DNA from: Chryseosolibacter indicum
GTDB taxonomy: Bacteria > Bacteroidota > Bacteroidia > Cytophagales > Cyclobacteriaceae
Direction of reading: 5' to 3'
NCBI RefSeq assembly: GCF_018598585.1
Contig: NZ_JAHESD010000046.1
Coordinates: forward strand, 1 to 49,567
Length of the DNA: 49,567 bases
The position numbers and the translations under genes are program-made. This document shows, piece after piece, positions 1 to 9,144 of this stretch (position 1 is its first letter; each line of letters begins with the position of its first letter). The notes under the pieces were generated by a model. That model searched no databases and was not told where the DNA came from. It saw only the letters and a list, made by a program, of their open reading frames with translations.

Positions 1-411
1 TCGTCTAACTCTCCTCCTAGTCTCCTCTAATACTTTCCCAAGACTTTCCCAGACTTTCAAATACTTTCTCAGACTTTTAAAGGTTTGCGGTTTTCCCCTT
101 GATTTTGCTAAAGGGAGTATTCTATGGTATGCGAAATGAACCGCAAAAAATGGTAATCATGCTCCAAGTGTTGGTATCAAACAAACTCTTCCTGCTTTAT
201 GTAATGTAACTTATCCATATTCCATTTCGTTTAATCATCAGAACATTTCTGCATGTATAAATTATCAGGTGATTCAATTGTACTGTTCAGTAGTATAATT
301 TACTTCTCAAATAATCTACATTAAAATTATTTCATTTAATGAAAGCACTATATACAGTATAGGCTAGATAAATTATTAATCAGGCAATTTATATTCATTT
401 AAACACAATTT
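1..411. other. AT-rich intergenic region, no gene seen
   Basis: No open frame with coding character was seen on either strand between the left edge and yiaA. The region holds a short tandem repeat (31-81). It also holds an inverted pair, TTTGCGGTT (84-92) and AACCGCAAA (139-147), whose loop is too long to be a simple terminator. I could not find a TAnnTTTG promoter box for the gene that follows. Confidence 0.6.
31..81. repeat. 10-bp tandem repeat, about five copies
   Basis: Five imperfect units related to GACTTTCCCA follow one another at 31-41, 42-51, 52-61, 62-71 and 72-81. The period is 10 bp, with one 11-bp unit. The preceding 30 bases are also pyrimidine-rich with repeated CTCCT. It is non-coding and its function is unknown; the period is close to one helical turn. 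Confidence 0.7.
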
Positions 412-813
412 ATGAATCAAAAACCGTCGGGTGCATTTATTGGAGCTTCGTGGGTAGCTCTGGGTACAGGTATGATAGGCTATCTTATTGGTCTATGGCG
501 TTCTGATATGCAGCTTAATGAGAAAGGCTATTACTTTACTGTATTAATGTATGGGCTTTTTTCTGTAATATCTTTACAAAAGGCAGTAAGGGATAGACTC
601 GAAAACATTATGGTAACGGATGTTTACTATGGCATCAGTTGGTTTTCTGTTATTCTAACTATTGTTTTGCTAACGGTGGGCTTATGGAACGCAACATTGC
701 TGCCCAGTGAAAAAGGATTTTATGCCTTCGCATTTCTGCTGGCTATGTTTGCTGCGGTTGCAGTTCAAAAGAACATTCGCGATAGTCAGGCTGCGGAAAG
801 AAATAATAACTAG
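412..813 (+). CDS. yiaA: YiaA/YiaB-family inner membrane protein
   Basis: This is a small integral membrane protein of 133 residues with about four hydrophobic segments (roughly 9-28, 40-58, 73-95 and 100-120). They are arranged as two copies of the YiaA/B two-helix unit. Each unit ends in a similar motif, SLQKAVRD near residue 55 and AVQKNIRD near 118, which is the YiaAB-domain signature. The molecular role of the family is not known; in enterobacteria it is linked only to general stress. The gene stands alone, with AT-rich DNA upstream and a strong hairpin at 827-860 just after the stop. Family assignment is firm; function is not inferred. Confidence 0.88.
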   Translation: MNQKPSGAFIGASWVALGTGMIGYLIGLWRSDMQLNEKGYYFTVLMYGLFSVISLQKAVRDRLENIMVTDVYYGISWFSVILTIVLLTVGLWNATLLPSEKGFYAFAFLLAMFAAVAVQKNIRDSQAAERNNN

Positions 814-826
814 AATGAAAAACGAA

Positions 827-860
827 AAATCTCTGCACCTCTCTTATAGTGCAGAGATTT
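827..860. terminator. Bidirectional terminator hairpin between yiaA and the DUF2238 gene
   Basis: AAATCTCTGCAC (827-838) and GTGCAGAGATTT (849-860) form a perfect 12-bp stem with a 10-nt loop. The hairpin sits between two convergent stop codons, so it can serve both genes. The T-run is short and partly inside the stem. Confidence 0.8.
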
Positions 861-871
861 ACATTTACTCG

Positions 872-1525
872 TTAAGCTTCGATACGTTCTATCTTAAAAG
901 ATTTTTTAATAACGGAAACAATAGTTGTTGCCAGTATTGCGCCTAAGGTTGCAAGAAACATATCTTTTTGAGCGTCCCATATATCGCCTTGGGTGCCTAA
1001 ATAGGCATCGCCTTGTGCTTTAAAGAATACATCTGCTACTGCCCATTCAATGAGTTCGTATAGACCGCTTACCGATAGCGTTATCTCGATAGGTAATGCC
1101 CATGATACCCAGACCGGGAAGCGCAGCCAATTTAGAAAAACTTCACGCATAGGATAGGCAAGCAGAAATCCAAAACTGAAATGAACAATTCTATCATAGT
1201 GGTTACGCTCTAGATTGAAGGAGTCTTTTAACCAGTAGCCAAAGGGATTTTCTGCGTAAGTATATTTTGAACCATAGGCATGAAGACAGAGGTAGACACA
1301 GATTAGTAAATAGCTTAAATCACTGAATTGATAATGACGGTAGGTAACAGTTAAAAAAACGAGAAACAGAATAACCAGCATATTTTCCAGAATCCAGTTA
1401 CTCATGTCACTTGTGCCAATAAGCGTGGATATCCAAATTGAAAAGAAGAGGATTAGAAAAATTTGTAGCCATCGGTTTCCGGCAAGACTCTTTCTGTTTA
1501 CAGAAATAGCGTTTGTAAATTGCAT
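872..1525 (-). CDS. DUF2238 (YjdF-like) membrane protein
   Basis: A polytopic membrane protein of 217 residues. After a polar N-terminus it has several hydrophobic helices (about 20-40, 48-62, 70-90, 115-132, 140-155 and 190-208). The motif NHYDRIVHFSFGFLL near residue 108 and the later ELIEWAVADVF and GTQGDIWDAQKDM segments are typical of DUF2238/YjdF. These conserved His, Asp and Glu residues inside a membrane protein suggest a metal or catalytic site, but the family has no established reaction. The gene converges on yiaA over a shared hairpin. The start is the only good ATG before the first helix. Confidence 0.85.
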   Translation of the reverse strand: MQFTNAISVNRKSLAGNRWLQIFLILFFSIWISTLIGTSDMSNWILENMLVILFLVFLTVTYRHYQFSDLSYLLICVYLCLHAYGSKYTYAENPFGYWLKDSFNLERNHYDRIVHFSFGFLLAYPMREVFLNWLRFPVWVSWALPIEITLSVSGLYELIEWAVADVFFKAQGDAYLGTQGDIWDAQKDMFLATLGAILATTIVSVIKKSFKIERIEA

Positions 1526-1659
1526 AATATGGGGTTTAGAATAGTGAAGTTACTAGTTCTTATCTTAATTTACATCTGCATGTAAGTTTCGGGTCTTTAA
1601 ATCCTTAGACAGCGTAATTTTCAGGCAATTGGACATGAATTAAAGACAACTACCGGACG

Positions 1660-2079
1660 ATGCAAATACGTTTAGCAAATGAAGATGATGTTGAGGTGTT
1701 AACAGTTTTATTTAACAGCGATACCAATGTTTTTGGAGAAGATGATACTGGTTATGGCACAAAAGATCTGTTGGAGTATGTGTTCGATACTAAAAAGAAA
1801 TTTTTTGTATGTGAATACGAGGGAAAGGTAGTGGGGGCTTTGTTGGCAGACTATCATCAGACATACTCTTATCTCGATACTTTGATTGTTGATAAGTTAT
1901 ATCAGAAAAAAGGTGTAGGATCTGCGCTATTTCAATATTTTGAAGAAGATCTCGAAAAATTAAATATACCACTAATAGAAGTGTTGACAGAAGTTGATAA
2001 TAGTGTTATGCAGGAGATACTTAAAAAGCGAGGTTTCCGCGAGGGAAATACCTTTAAGTTTTTCTCTAAAGGCAGCTAA
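1660..2079 (+). CDS. GNAT-family N-acetyltransferase
   Basis: A 139-residue single-domain acetyltransferase. It shows the GNAT layout: N-terminal beta-alpha (MQIRLANEDDVEVL), a central strand with YLDTLIVDKLYQKKGVGSAL (about 71-90) carrying the acetyl-CoA loop (Q82 to A89), and a C-terminal EILKKRGFREGN segment. This places it in the general acetyltransferase family, but the substrate cannot be read from sequence. It is followed by a hairpin plus T-run at 2092-2122, so it is probably transcribed separately from the macro-domain gene 48 bp downstream. Confidence 0.9.
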   Translation: MQIRLANEDDVEVLTVLFNSDTNVFGEDDTGYGTKDLLEYVFDTKKKFFVCEYEGKVVGALLADYHQTYSYLDTLIVDKLYQKKGVGSALFQYFEEDLEKLNIPLIEVLTEVDNSVMQEILKKRGFREGNTFKFFSKGS

Positions 2080-2091
2080 TAAATAAAACAC

Positions 2092-2122
2092 CTAATGTTT
2101 AGAATTTTATAACATTAGTTTT
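2092..2122 (+). terminator. Terminator after the GNAT gene
   Basis: CTAATGTT (2092-2099) pairs with AACATTAG (2111-2118) across an 11-nt loop and is followed by TTTTA. It lies 13 bp after the GNAT stop and just before the macro-domain start, so some read-through into the next gene is possible. Confidence 0.6.
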
Positions 2123-2127
2123 ACGCC

Positions 2128-2652
2128 ATGAAGGAAAGGATACAGGTTGTTAAAGGCGATATTACGAAGATAGAAACGGATGCTATTGTTAATGCAGCAA
2201 ATACATCGTTAATGGGCGGCGGAGGTGTAGATGGTGCTATCCATAGGGCAGGTGGACCAGAGATACTCGAAGCCTGCAAAAAGATAGTGGCAAGGCAGGG
2301 CGGTTGTAAGACTGGCGATGCTGTGATTACCACAGCTGGAAAGTTAAAAGCAAAGTTTGTGATTCACACAGTTGGGCCTGTATGGAATGGGGGGAAGAAC
2401 CAGGAAGAATTAAAACTTGCAGCGTGTTATGAAAATTCCTTGCGTTTGGCAGTTGAGAATGGATGCAGACGAATTGCATTCCCGAATATCAGCACCGGCA
2501 TATATCGGTTCCCTAAAGAACAAGCTGCAAAAATTGCTGTAAAAACAGTAGCAACATTTCTAACTTCTCATCAAGTGATTGAAGAAGTTGTATTTGTTTG
2601 TTTTGATGATGAGAACGAGATGCTGCTAGGGAGGGAATTAGAAACATTGTGA
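2128..2652 (+). CDS. Macro-domain ADP-ribose hydrolase (YmdB-like)
   Basis: A stand-alone macro domain of 174 residues, close to the size of E. coli YmdB. Ligand-binding motifs are intact: [16 protein letters not shown] (10-25), the glycine loop [14 protein letters not shown] (30-43), and [10 protein letters not shown] (120-129), which contacts the distal ribose and diphosphate. The family binds ADP-ribose and removes O-acetyl or protein-linked ADP-ribose in the cytoplasm. The gene converges on the WG-repeat gene with only 2 bp between the stops. The domain is certain; which ADP-ribose adduct it removes is inference. Confidence 0.93.
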   Translation: MKERIQVVKGDITKIETDAIVNAANTSLMGGGGVDGAIHRAGGPEILEACKKIVARQGGCKTGDAVITTAGKLKAKFVIHTVGPVWNGGKNQEELKLAACYENSLRLAVENGCRRIAFPNISTGIYRFPKEQAAKIAVKTVATFLTSHQVIEEVVFVCFDDENEMLLGRELETL

Positions 2653-2654
2653 CG

Positions 2655-4805
2655 CTATTGAATCTGCGCTACCTGCCATTCGGATCTCTTTAAAGCCAGG
2701 AATTCGTCATGAAATTTGTCGTATAAAATGCCATCATAAATTAATGGAATTGTGCTTATACCTTTGGTAGATATTACGCCCCACTTATTGTCGTACTCAA
2801 CAATGAGATAGTCGTTTGCCAAATCTTTTACAGACTGGTACTTTGTTGTTAAGATCACTCTACCATTGCTATCAACAGCGCCAAACAGTCCATTCTGTTT
2901 TATCAGGAACCTCTTGGTTGGAAGAACGTCGATGGCTTCATACCGCACTGGTAAAATTAGTTTCCCTGTCTTATCGATCAATCCGAACATATCTCCTTTT
3001 CGCACCACAGAAAAACCATTTTTAAAAGGGGAGACATCATCATAGAGTGGTTGAACAGCAATCCTGTCTTCTTTGTTAATGAAGCCCCAACGCCCAAGTA
3101 GCTTGATAGGAGCGAGACCTTCATTAAAAGGTCTTACATTATCATAGCGGTTAGCAATGCGTAGTCGGGAACGACTGTCGATAAAGCCGTACTTGCCATC
3201 TTTTTTTATGGCTCTGTATTCTTCACTTTCTGTAAATATTTCTTCTACACCTTCAGGCTGATAAAAACGGTCTGCAATTAATCCATTCAGGTTGATCTTA
3301 TAAATTGCGCCGGTAGAGAGGTACTCAAGTAAATGGTCGGCTTTAGATACTACTTTATTTTCTGTGAAATAGATGAGCTCGCTTTTCATTGACTTCAGAA
3401 AAGTATTAGGGGTAGATCTTTCGAGATACCGTTCATTACTCACTAACTCAAGCTGATTGCGTTGAGGCGCAACAATCCAATTTTCATTTGTATTAATTAT
3501 CCCGTATTGTCCTTTGAACTTAACAATTATGTAATTGTCCAGGTATTGTTTGATTGAATCATGAACACATGCAATAATTTCTTTTCCTTGTTTGTTTAAG
3601 CCTCCCCAGTAATCCTTTCTTTTAACGGGATAAAAGGCACCGTTATAAGGAGCAATGAAATCATATTTTCTTTCAGTAAGGGATTTGCCAAGGGTATCGA
3701 GTAAACACCATTCAGTAGTATTGCTCCTTACAAAGCTTGCTCTGATTCTATCATCATCAAAAATGAAGTTGTTGTATTTTGCTTCAATAACTATCGTACC
3801 ATCGCTTTTTAACAGCCCCATGTTATCATGCAGCTTGTAGATTGCCTTGCCCTTATTAAAAGGGCCAACAGAGGAGACCAGATGATTTGTTAAAGGCTTA
3901 AAATCTTTATCTGCTAATTGTACCTTACCTATTGTCTTGATCTTATAGAGATTTTGCAAGGCTGGCTCAATGGAATCTGCACGGAATTCTCTAATGAGCT
4001 TGTTATCTCCTTTAAGAAAGAGCCAACCATCTGCCTGGCGTACTTTTACTGTACCATTATCTTCTATTACGACTTCGCGATAAGCTGGTTCTAATTTAAT
4101 TTGCCCATCTCTGTTGATCAGGCCTTGTTTGTGGTTTTGATAGATGACAGCATAATTCTTTTTAAAGGATGATATGCTGTCTATTGTAAAAGTTGTGAGT
4201 TGTTTGCCATCATCAGAGAAAATGGCTGTTTTGTTGTCAAAAGCAACTACACCAAAACGCAGACTACCCAGGGGGTAAATTGCCTGGTAGTTTAGCGGTA
4301 TCAGAACTTTGTTATTGAAGTCAATCAGCCCATGCTTGAATTGAAGTCCGTTTCTGTCATAGACAATAGCTCGTAATGCTGTAACACTTAATCCATCATA
4401 AAGAAAGGGCACTATTACCTTGCCTGTAGGTGTAAGGCATCCTGTTTTGATGGTAACGGAATTGGGAAGCTTTTTTCTGGCCACGATAATATTGCCACTT
4501 CCAGGAGACAAGTCTACGAATTCGTTTTTAGTAACGCGGTTATTGTTTAGGGAGATCAACCCCCAATATCCATTAAGTTGATAGCCTATAACATTTTCGA
4601 CAACAGAAAATTCTCCATTGCTCCAGCCCAAAGCATCGTATTTGGCGGGAATTAAAATATCGCCTTTTTGGTTTTTTAAACCAACCTTACCATTCTCTTG
4701 GTAGCGGTTAAAATCTGCATTAAGAGAAGGGCCAAAAGGTTTTGCTGGCGAGGCCTGACAGATAAGAAGTAAGAAAGTTATGAAAGCTAAAAAAAAACGG
4801 CTCAT
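2655..4805 (-). CDS. Secreted WG-repeat protein
   Basis: A 716-residue protein with an N-terminal signal peptide (MSRFFLAFITFLLLICQASPA). Nearly all the rest is built from WG (KWG) repeats: units such as KYGFIDSRSRLRIANRYDNV, RWGFINKEDRIAV and KWGVISTKG recur about every 45-50 residues. Such repeats form beta-rich surfaces and are common in secreted Bacteroidota proteins of unknown binding role. There is no enzyme domain. A TAACTTTG box on the minus strand (4823-4830) is a possible -7 element 18 bp before the start. The 3' end nearly touches the convergent macro-domain gene. Confidence 0.9.
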   Translation of the reverse strand: MSRFFLAFITFLLLICQASPAKPFGPSLNADFNRYQENGKVGLKNQKGDILIPAKYDALGWSNGEFSVVENVIGYQLNGYWGLISLNNNRVTKNEFVDLSPGSGNIIVARKKLPNSVTIKTGCLTPTGKVIVPFLYDGLSVTALRAIVYDRNGLQFKHGLIDFNNKVLIPLNYQAIYPLGSLRFGVVAFDNKTAIFSDDGKQLTTFTIDSISSFKKNYAVIYQNHKQGLINRDGQIKLEPAYREVVIEDNGTVKVRQADGWLFLKGDNKLIREFRADSIEPALQNLYKIKTIGKVQLADKDFKPLTNHLVSSVGPFNKGKAIYKLHDNMGLLKSDGTIVIEAKYNNFIFDDDRIRASFVRSNTTEWCLLDTLGKSLTERKYDFIAPYNGAFYPVKRKDYWGGLNKQGKEIIACVHDSIKQYLDNYIIVKFKGQYGIINTNENWIVAPQRNQLELVSNERYLERSTPNTFLKSMKSELIYFTENKVVSKADHLLEYLSTGAIYKINLNGLIADRFYQPEGVEEIFTESEEYRAIKKDGKYGFIDSRSRLRIANRYDNVRPFNEGLAPIKLLGRWGFINKEDRIAVQPLYDDVSPFKNGFSVVRKGDMFGLIDKTGKLILPVRYEAIDVLPTKRFLIKQNGLFGAVDSNGRVILTTKYQSVKDLANDYLIVEYDNKWGVISTKGISTIPLIYDGILYDKFHDEFLALKRSEWQVAQIQ

Positions 4806-4822
4806 TATTACTAATAGGAATA

Positions 4823-4830
4823 CAAAGTTA
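4823..4830 (-). promoter_or_regulatory. Possible -7 promoter box for the WG-repeat gene
   Basis: Read on the minus strand this is TAACTTTG, an exact match to the Bacteroidota TAnnTTTG box, 17 bp upstream of the start codon. I see no TTTG at the expected 19-21 bp spacing, so support rests on the -7 box alone. Confidence 0.4.
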
Positions 4831-4936
4831 CCAGCCTTAATGATAACACAGGAATTTTTACCAAATTTGTCTGACCAAGTTACGCTTAAACAAAGTGGAA
4901 TTTACCATACTTAACCTGAAATAAATTACAGATACA

Positions 4937-6313
4937 ATGTACATTGAACAATTGTATACGAATTGTCTTGCAGAAGCTGCTTATTATATAGAATCGGAAG
5001 GCGAAGCAGCCATTATAGATCCTCTTCGTGAGACCGAACCTTATTTAGAACTGGCAGCAAGACGAAAAGCGACGATTAAGTACGTTTTCGAGACACATTT
5101 TCATGCTGACTTCGTGTCTGGCCACCTTGATCTTTCGAGAAAAACAAATGCACCGATTATTTACGGTCCAAACGCAGAAACGCAGTATAAGGTCTATAAT
5201 GCGGAAGATGGGGAGGTATTTACGTTGGGCAAGGTTAAAATAAAAGTATTACATACGCCTGGTCATACGCCTGAATCCACTTGTTATTTATTAATTGATG
5301 AAACAGGAAAAGAGCATGCGCTGTTTAGCGGAGATACTTTGTTTGTTGGTGATGTAGGAAGGCCAGACCTTTTGGATGGCGTGATGAGCAGGGAAGAGCT
5401 AGCCAGCATGATGTATGATTCTCTGAAAAAAATAAAGACTTTGCCGGATGATGTGATTGTTTATCCCGCGCATGGCCCTGGCTCTGCCTGCGGAAAGAAC
5501 ATTGGCAAAGAAACGCAATCGACAATAGGCATACAGAAAAAACTGAATTATGCTTTGAAGGAGATGGGTCGTAAAGAATTTATTGAAAAGGTAACTGAGG
5601 GTATTCTTCCGCCACCTCAATACTTCTTTGAAGATTCTAAAATTAATAAACTCGGATATAATCCGATAGAAGAAGTAATTAAGTCAAATCAGACTGCATT
5701 AAATGCAGAGGCTTTTAAAAAGGCAGTAATTGAAGGGGCACAGATACTTGATACCCGAGAGGCAAATGATTTTGAAAAAGCTTTCATACCAGGATCTATT
5801 AATATCGGGCTAAACGGACAGTTTGCTGTGTGGGTAGGTACCCTAATAGATATTAAGAGGCCACTGATATTGGTAACAGCACCTGGAAAGGAATATGAAT
5901 CAGTGCTTCGACTTGCACGCGTGGGTTATGAAAATGTATTGGGATATTTGGAGGGTGGAGTTGACTCCTGGCCAGATAAAATTGATACGGTAACTTCAGT
6001 TACAGCAGAGAAGTTAAAAAGTGAACTTCACGAAGATATTGAAGTGTTGGATGTAAGAAAGCCTGGTGAATGGAATGCCGGCCATATGAAAGATGCTAAG
6101 TTTCTTCCCCTTTCAGATTTTCCTCATAATCTTAAAACACTCAATAAACAGAAGACGTACATTGTTCATTGTGGTGGTGGTTATAGATCGATGACTGCTA
6201 TTTCCATTATGAAAAATCATGGTTTCAATAGCCTTGTCAATGTGTATGGCGGTTATGGTGCCATGCAAAAAGCAGGGATAGCGGTTGTAACCGAGGAAGT
6301 TGAAACACTTTAA
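4937..6313 (+). CDS. Persulfide dioxygenase-type MBL hydrolase with two rhodanese domains
   Basis: A fusion of 458 residues resembling the CstB/Blh family. The N-terminal metallo-beta-lactamase domain (1-240) has the iron ligands THFHAD (53-58), H63, H110 of HTPGH, D133 of SGDTLF and H179 of YPAHG. Family members oxidise low-molecular-weight persulfides to sulfite with O2. The first rhodanese-like domain (about 255-350) lacks an active-site Cys at the expected loop. The second (about 365-455) has C412 in CGGGYRS and should transfer sulfane sulfur. The gene is monocistronic: it is preceded by divergent DNA and followed by a hairpin at 6329-6351. A plain glyoxalase II is ruled out by the rhodanese tail and metal-site pattern. 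Confidence 0.88.
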   Translation: MYIEQLYTNCLAEAAYYIESEGEAAIIDPLRETEPYLELAARRKATIKYVFETHFHADFVSGHLDLSRKTNAPIIYGPNAETQYKVYNAEDGEVFTLGKVKIKVLHTPGHTPESTCYLLIDETGKEHALFSGDTLFVGDVGRPDLLDGVMSREELASMMYDSLKKIKTLPDDVIVYPAHGPGSACGKNIGKETQSTIGIQKKLNYALKEMGRKEFIEKVTEGILPPPQYFFEDSKINKLGYNPIEEVIKSNQTALNAEAFKKAVIEGAQILDTREANDFEKAFIPGSINIGLNGQFAVWVGTLIDIKRPLILVTAPGKEYESVLRLARVGYENVLGYLEGGVDSWPDKIDTVTSVTAEKLKSELHEDIEVLDVRKPGEWNAGHMKDAKFLPLSDFPHNLKTLNKQKTYIVHCGGGYRSMTAISIMKNHGFNSLVNVYGGYGAMQKAGIAVVTEEVETL

Positions 6314-6328
6314 CAGTAACAAACGAGA

Positions 6329-6351
6329 GGGTTAACTTATTAAGTTAACCC
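6329..6351. terminator. Bidirectional hairpin terminator
   Basis: GGGTTAACTTA (6329-6339) and TAAGTTAACCC (6341-6351) are a perfect inverted repeat between the convergent dioxygenase and BtuF-like genes. On the plus strand it is followed by CCCTGTCTTT, a modest T-tract. Confidence 0.7.
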
Positions 6352-6369
6352 CCTGTCTTTATGAGTTAC

Positions 6370-7506
6370 CTATTGCAGCTTTTTATGAAAGTATAATTCA
6401 TAGTCAGTTAGCAAGTTTGGATGAGCGATCTTGGTAAGATCCTTAATAATAATATCGGGTCTTAAATATCCCAGTTCCATAAATTCACTTCCTCCTTTTG
6501 CTCCTTTTCGGGCATCGTAGGTATAAACCTTTTTATTCTGAAAGGCTTTAAATTTTGAATACCGGTGGTCGGCATTTTCAATCTCTTTCAGGTTGGCATA
6601 ATTGCCAACACCAATCCATAGGTCAGCCTGGTGCGCTTTCTCATACACGGCTTCAAAACTTATTTGTAAAAACCCGTTGGACTGATCGTTACCCCACAGG
6701 TAGTCACACGCCGCATCTTTTAAAATTCTCGACGCATAGTTCTCTCCGCCCGGAAGGAACCATGCATCTCCGTAAACAATTCCGCTTAGTACAGAAGGCT
6801 TATGTTTTATTGTATCGGTCATTGACTTCACTTGCAGATAATTTTTTTCAATAACCTGAAATACAGAATCAGCTTGCTTTTCCTTATTGAAGAACAATGC
6901 CATGAATTTTATCCATTCGGCTCTTCCCAGAGGGTGTTTCTCAAGATATTCAGCGTTGATCACTACAGGGATACCGAGCTCTTCCATTTTTTTAAACTGA
7001 CCGTAGTCGCTACTCATGGTGTATCCCATTACGAGGTCTGGCTTTAACGAAACAAGCATTTCCATGTTCAACCCCTTGTCCATGCCAAGGTCAGTAACTT
7101 TACCTGCATCAATTCTTTTTCTCATCTTTATAGAACTTATAAAGTCTGTTGTAGGAAAACCAACTAGCTTATCACTTTCGTCAAGATAATCCAGCAAGGG
7201 AATGTGTGTAGTTGAAGTACATACAATGCTGCTAACAGGTGTATATATTATTCTTGTCTGAGCATCGTGTTCAGGAACTTCTTCTCCTGCAGGTACAAGT
7301 AGGTACTTATAACCTGAGGTTGCTCCCTGAAACGGATAAGTGACTTCGGCCAGTGTAGCATTTTTTAATGCAGTTACCTTAAACCCACTAGCATATTTTA
7401 TTTTTATTTTTTCAGGTTGCGAAAATTGTGGTGAGGCGTTTTCTTTTTTGTTCTTACATCCTAGCAGGAAGGCGCTGAGTAAGAATATAAGCTGTATTCT
7501 TTTCAT
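6370..7506 (-). CDS. BtuF-like periplasmic substrate-binding lipoprotein
   Basis: A 378-residue class III ABC substrate-binding protein. The signal peptide ends in a lipobox (LLGC, lipidated C17). It shows the two-lobe Fe-siderophore/cobalamin-binding fold: SSIVCTSTTHIPLLDYLDESDKLVGFP opens lobe 1, LVSLKPDLVMGYT and a long linking helix (PLGRAEWIKFMALFF) follow, and lobe 2 contains GDAWFLPGGENYASRILKDA. The ligand could be a corrinoid or a ferric siderophore. No permease or ATPase gene lies in this window, so it is an orphan here. The gene sits 25 bp after elaA on the same strand and may be cotranscribed. I saw no B12 riboswitch upstream. Confidence 0.85.
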   Translation of the reverse strand: MKRIQLIFLLSAFLLGCKNKKENASPQFSQPEKIKIKYASGFKVTALKNATLAEVTYPFQGATSGYKYLLVPAGEEVPEHDAQTRIIYTPVSSIVCTSTTHIPLLDYLDESDKLVGFPTTDFISSIKMRKRIDAGKVTDLGMDKGLNMEMLVSLKPDLVMGYTMSSDYGQFKKMEELGIPVVINAEYLEKHPLGRAEWIKFMALFFNKEKQADSVFQVIEKNYLQVKSMTDTIKHKPSVLSGIVYGDAWFLPGGENYASRILKDAACDYLWGNDQSNGFLQISFEAVYEKAHQADLWIGVGNYANLKEIENADHRYSKFKAFQNKKVYTYDARKGAKGGSEFMELGYLRPDIIIKDLTKIAHPNLLTDYELYFHKKLQ

Positions 7507-7531
7507 TTGTGGGATTGTTCAAAATGGTCTC

Positions 7532-7978
7532 TTACTGTTTCGTCATTGTAATATGCTCTATTCCATCCTCAAGATAAACAGGGCCGCTTTGTTGAAAGCC
7601 CACCTGCTCATAGAACTTTTTCGCATATAATTGTGCCCCTATTTTTATTGGCCCCTTACCGAAATACTGATAACAAAGATCAATTGACTCTTCCATTAAC
7701 TGTTTGCCTGCACCTGTGCCTCTTACGCGCTTACTGGTAATCACTCTGCCTATAGACATTTCAGGATAGGACAATCCCGCAGGAAGCAATCGGGAATAGG
7801 CTTCCAGCGAACCATCTTTATAAAACATGAGATGATAGCACTCCTGGTCTTTATCATCCAGGTCTTGAAATATGCAATTTTGTTCTATAATGAATACTTC
7901 AATTCTTAACTTGATAATAGCGTATAGGTCGATAGGAGTGAGATCGTGAAAAGGTTTACAAATCTTTTTAAAATCCAT
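7532..7978 (-). CDS. elaA: ElaA-like GNAT acetyltransferase
   Basis: A 148-residue GNAT of the ElaA type. It shows the N-terminal signature LTPIDLYAIIKLRIEVFIIEQNC, then YSRLLPAG, the acetyl-CoA loop IGRVITSKRVRGTGAGKQLM (about 76-95) and C-terminal AKKFYEQVGFQQSGPVYLEDGIEHITM. All are family hallmarks. The substrate is unknown. It is the first gene of a likely two-gene minus-strand unit with the BtuF-like gene, with a gap of 25 bp. Pairing an acetyltransferase with a binding lipoprotein has no obvious functional meaning. Confidence 0.92.
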   Translation of the reverse strand: MDFKKICKPFHDLTPIDLYAIIKLRIEVFIIEQNCIFQDLDDKDQECYHLMFYKDGSLEAYSRLLPAGLSYPEMSIGRVITSKRVRGTGAGKQLMEESIDLCYQYFGKGPIKIGAQLYAKKFYEQVGFQQSGPVYLEDGIEHITMTKQ

Positions 7979-8150
7979 GGTGGCGGTGATAGACGAAGGG
8001 GCAAGTTACTACATTGATGATTTGATTGCTTAAACACCATCTGTAAAATATTTGACTGATGTCTCTGCGGCTTAAATATAAACCGATAGGATAGTCATAA
8101 GGGAGTATTATACCCTATTGAAGCCATTCACAAATGAACTTGAGGTAAGA

Positions 8151-8181
8151 TTGTTTATGATATTACAGAATAATAAGTTTG
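8151..8181 (+). promoter_or_regulatory. Promoter for the DUF5522/Dph6-like operon
   Basis: TTG at 8151-8153 and TAAGTTTG at 8174-8181 are separated by 20 bp and match the Bacteroidota -33/-7 pattern. Transcription would start near 8187, giving an untranslated leader of about 105 nt before the DUF5522 start codon. Confidence 0.55.
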
Positions 8182-8209
8182 CTTGCGTACGGGTATTAAT
8201 TGTTATAAA

Positions 8210-9143
<934 letters not shown>

Positions 9144-9144
9144 A

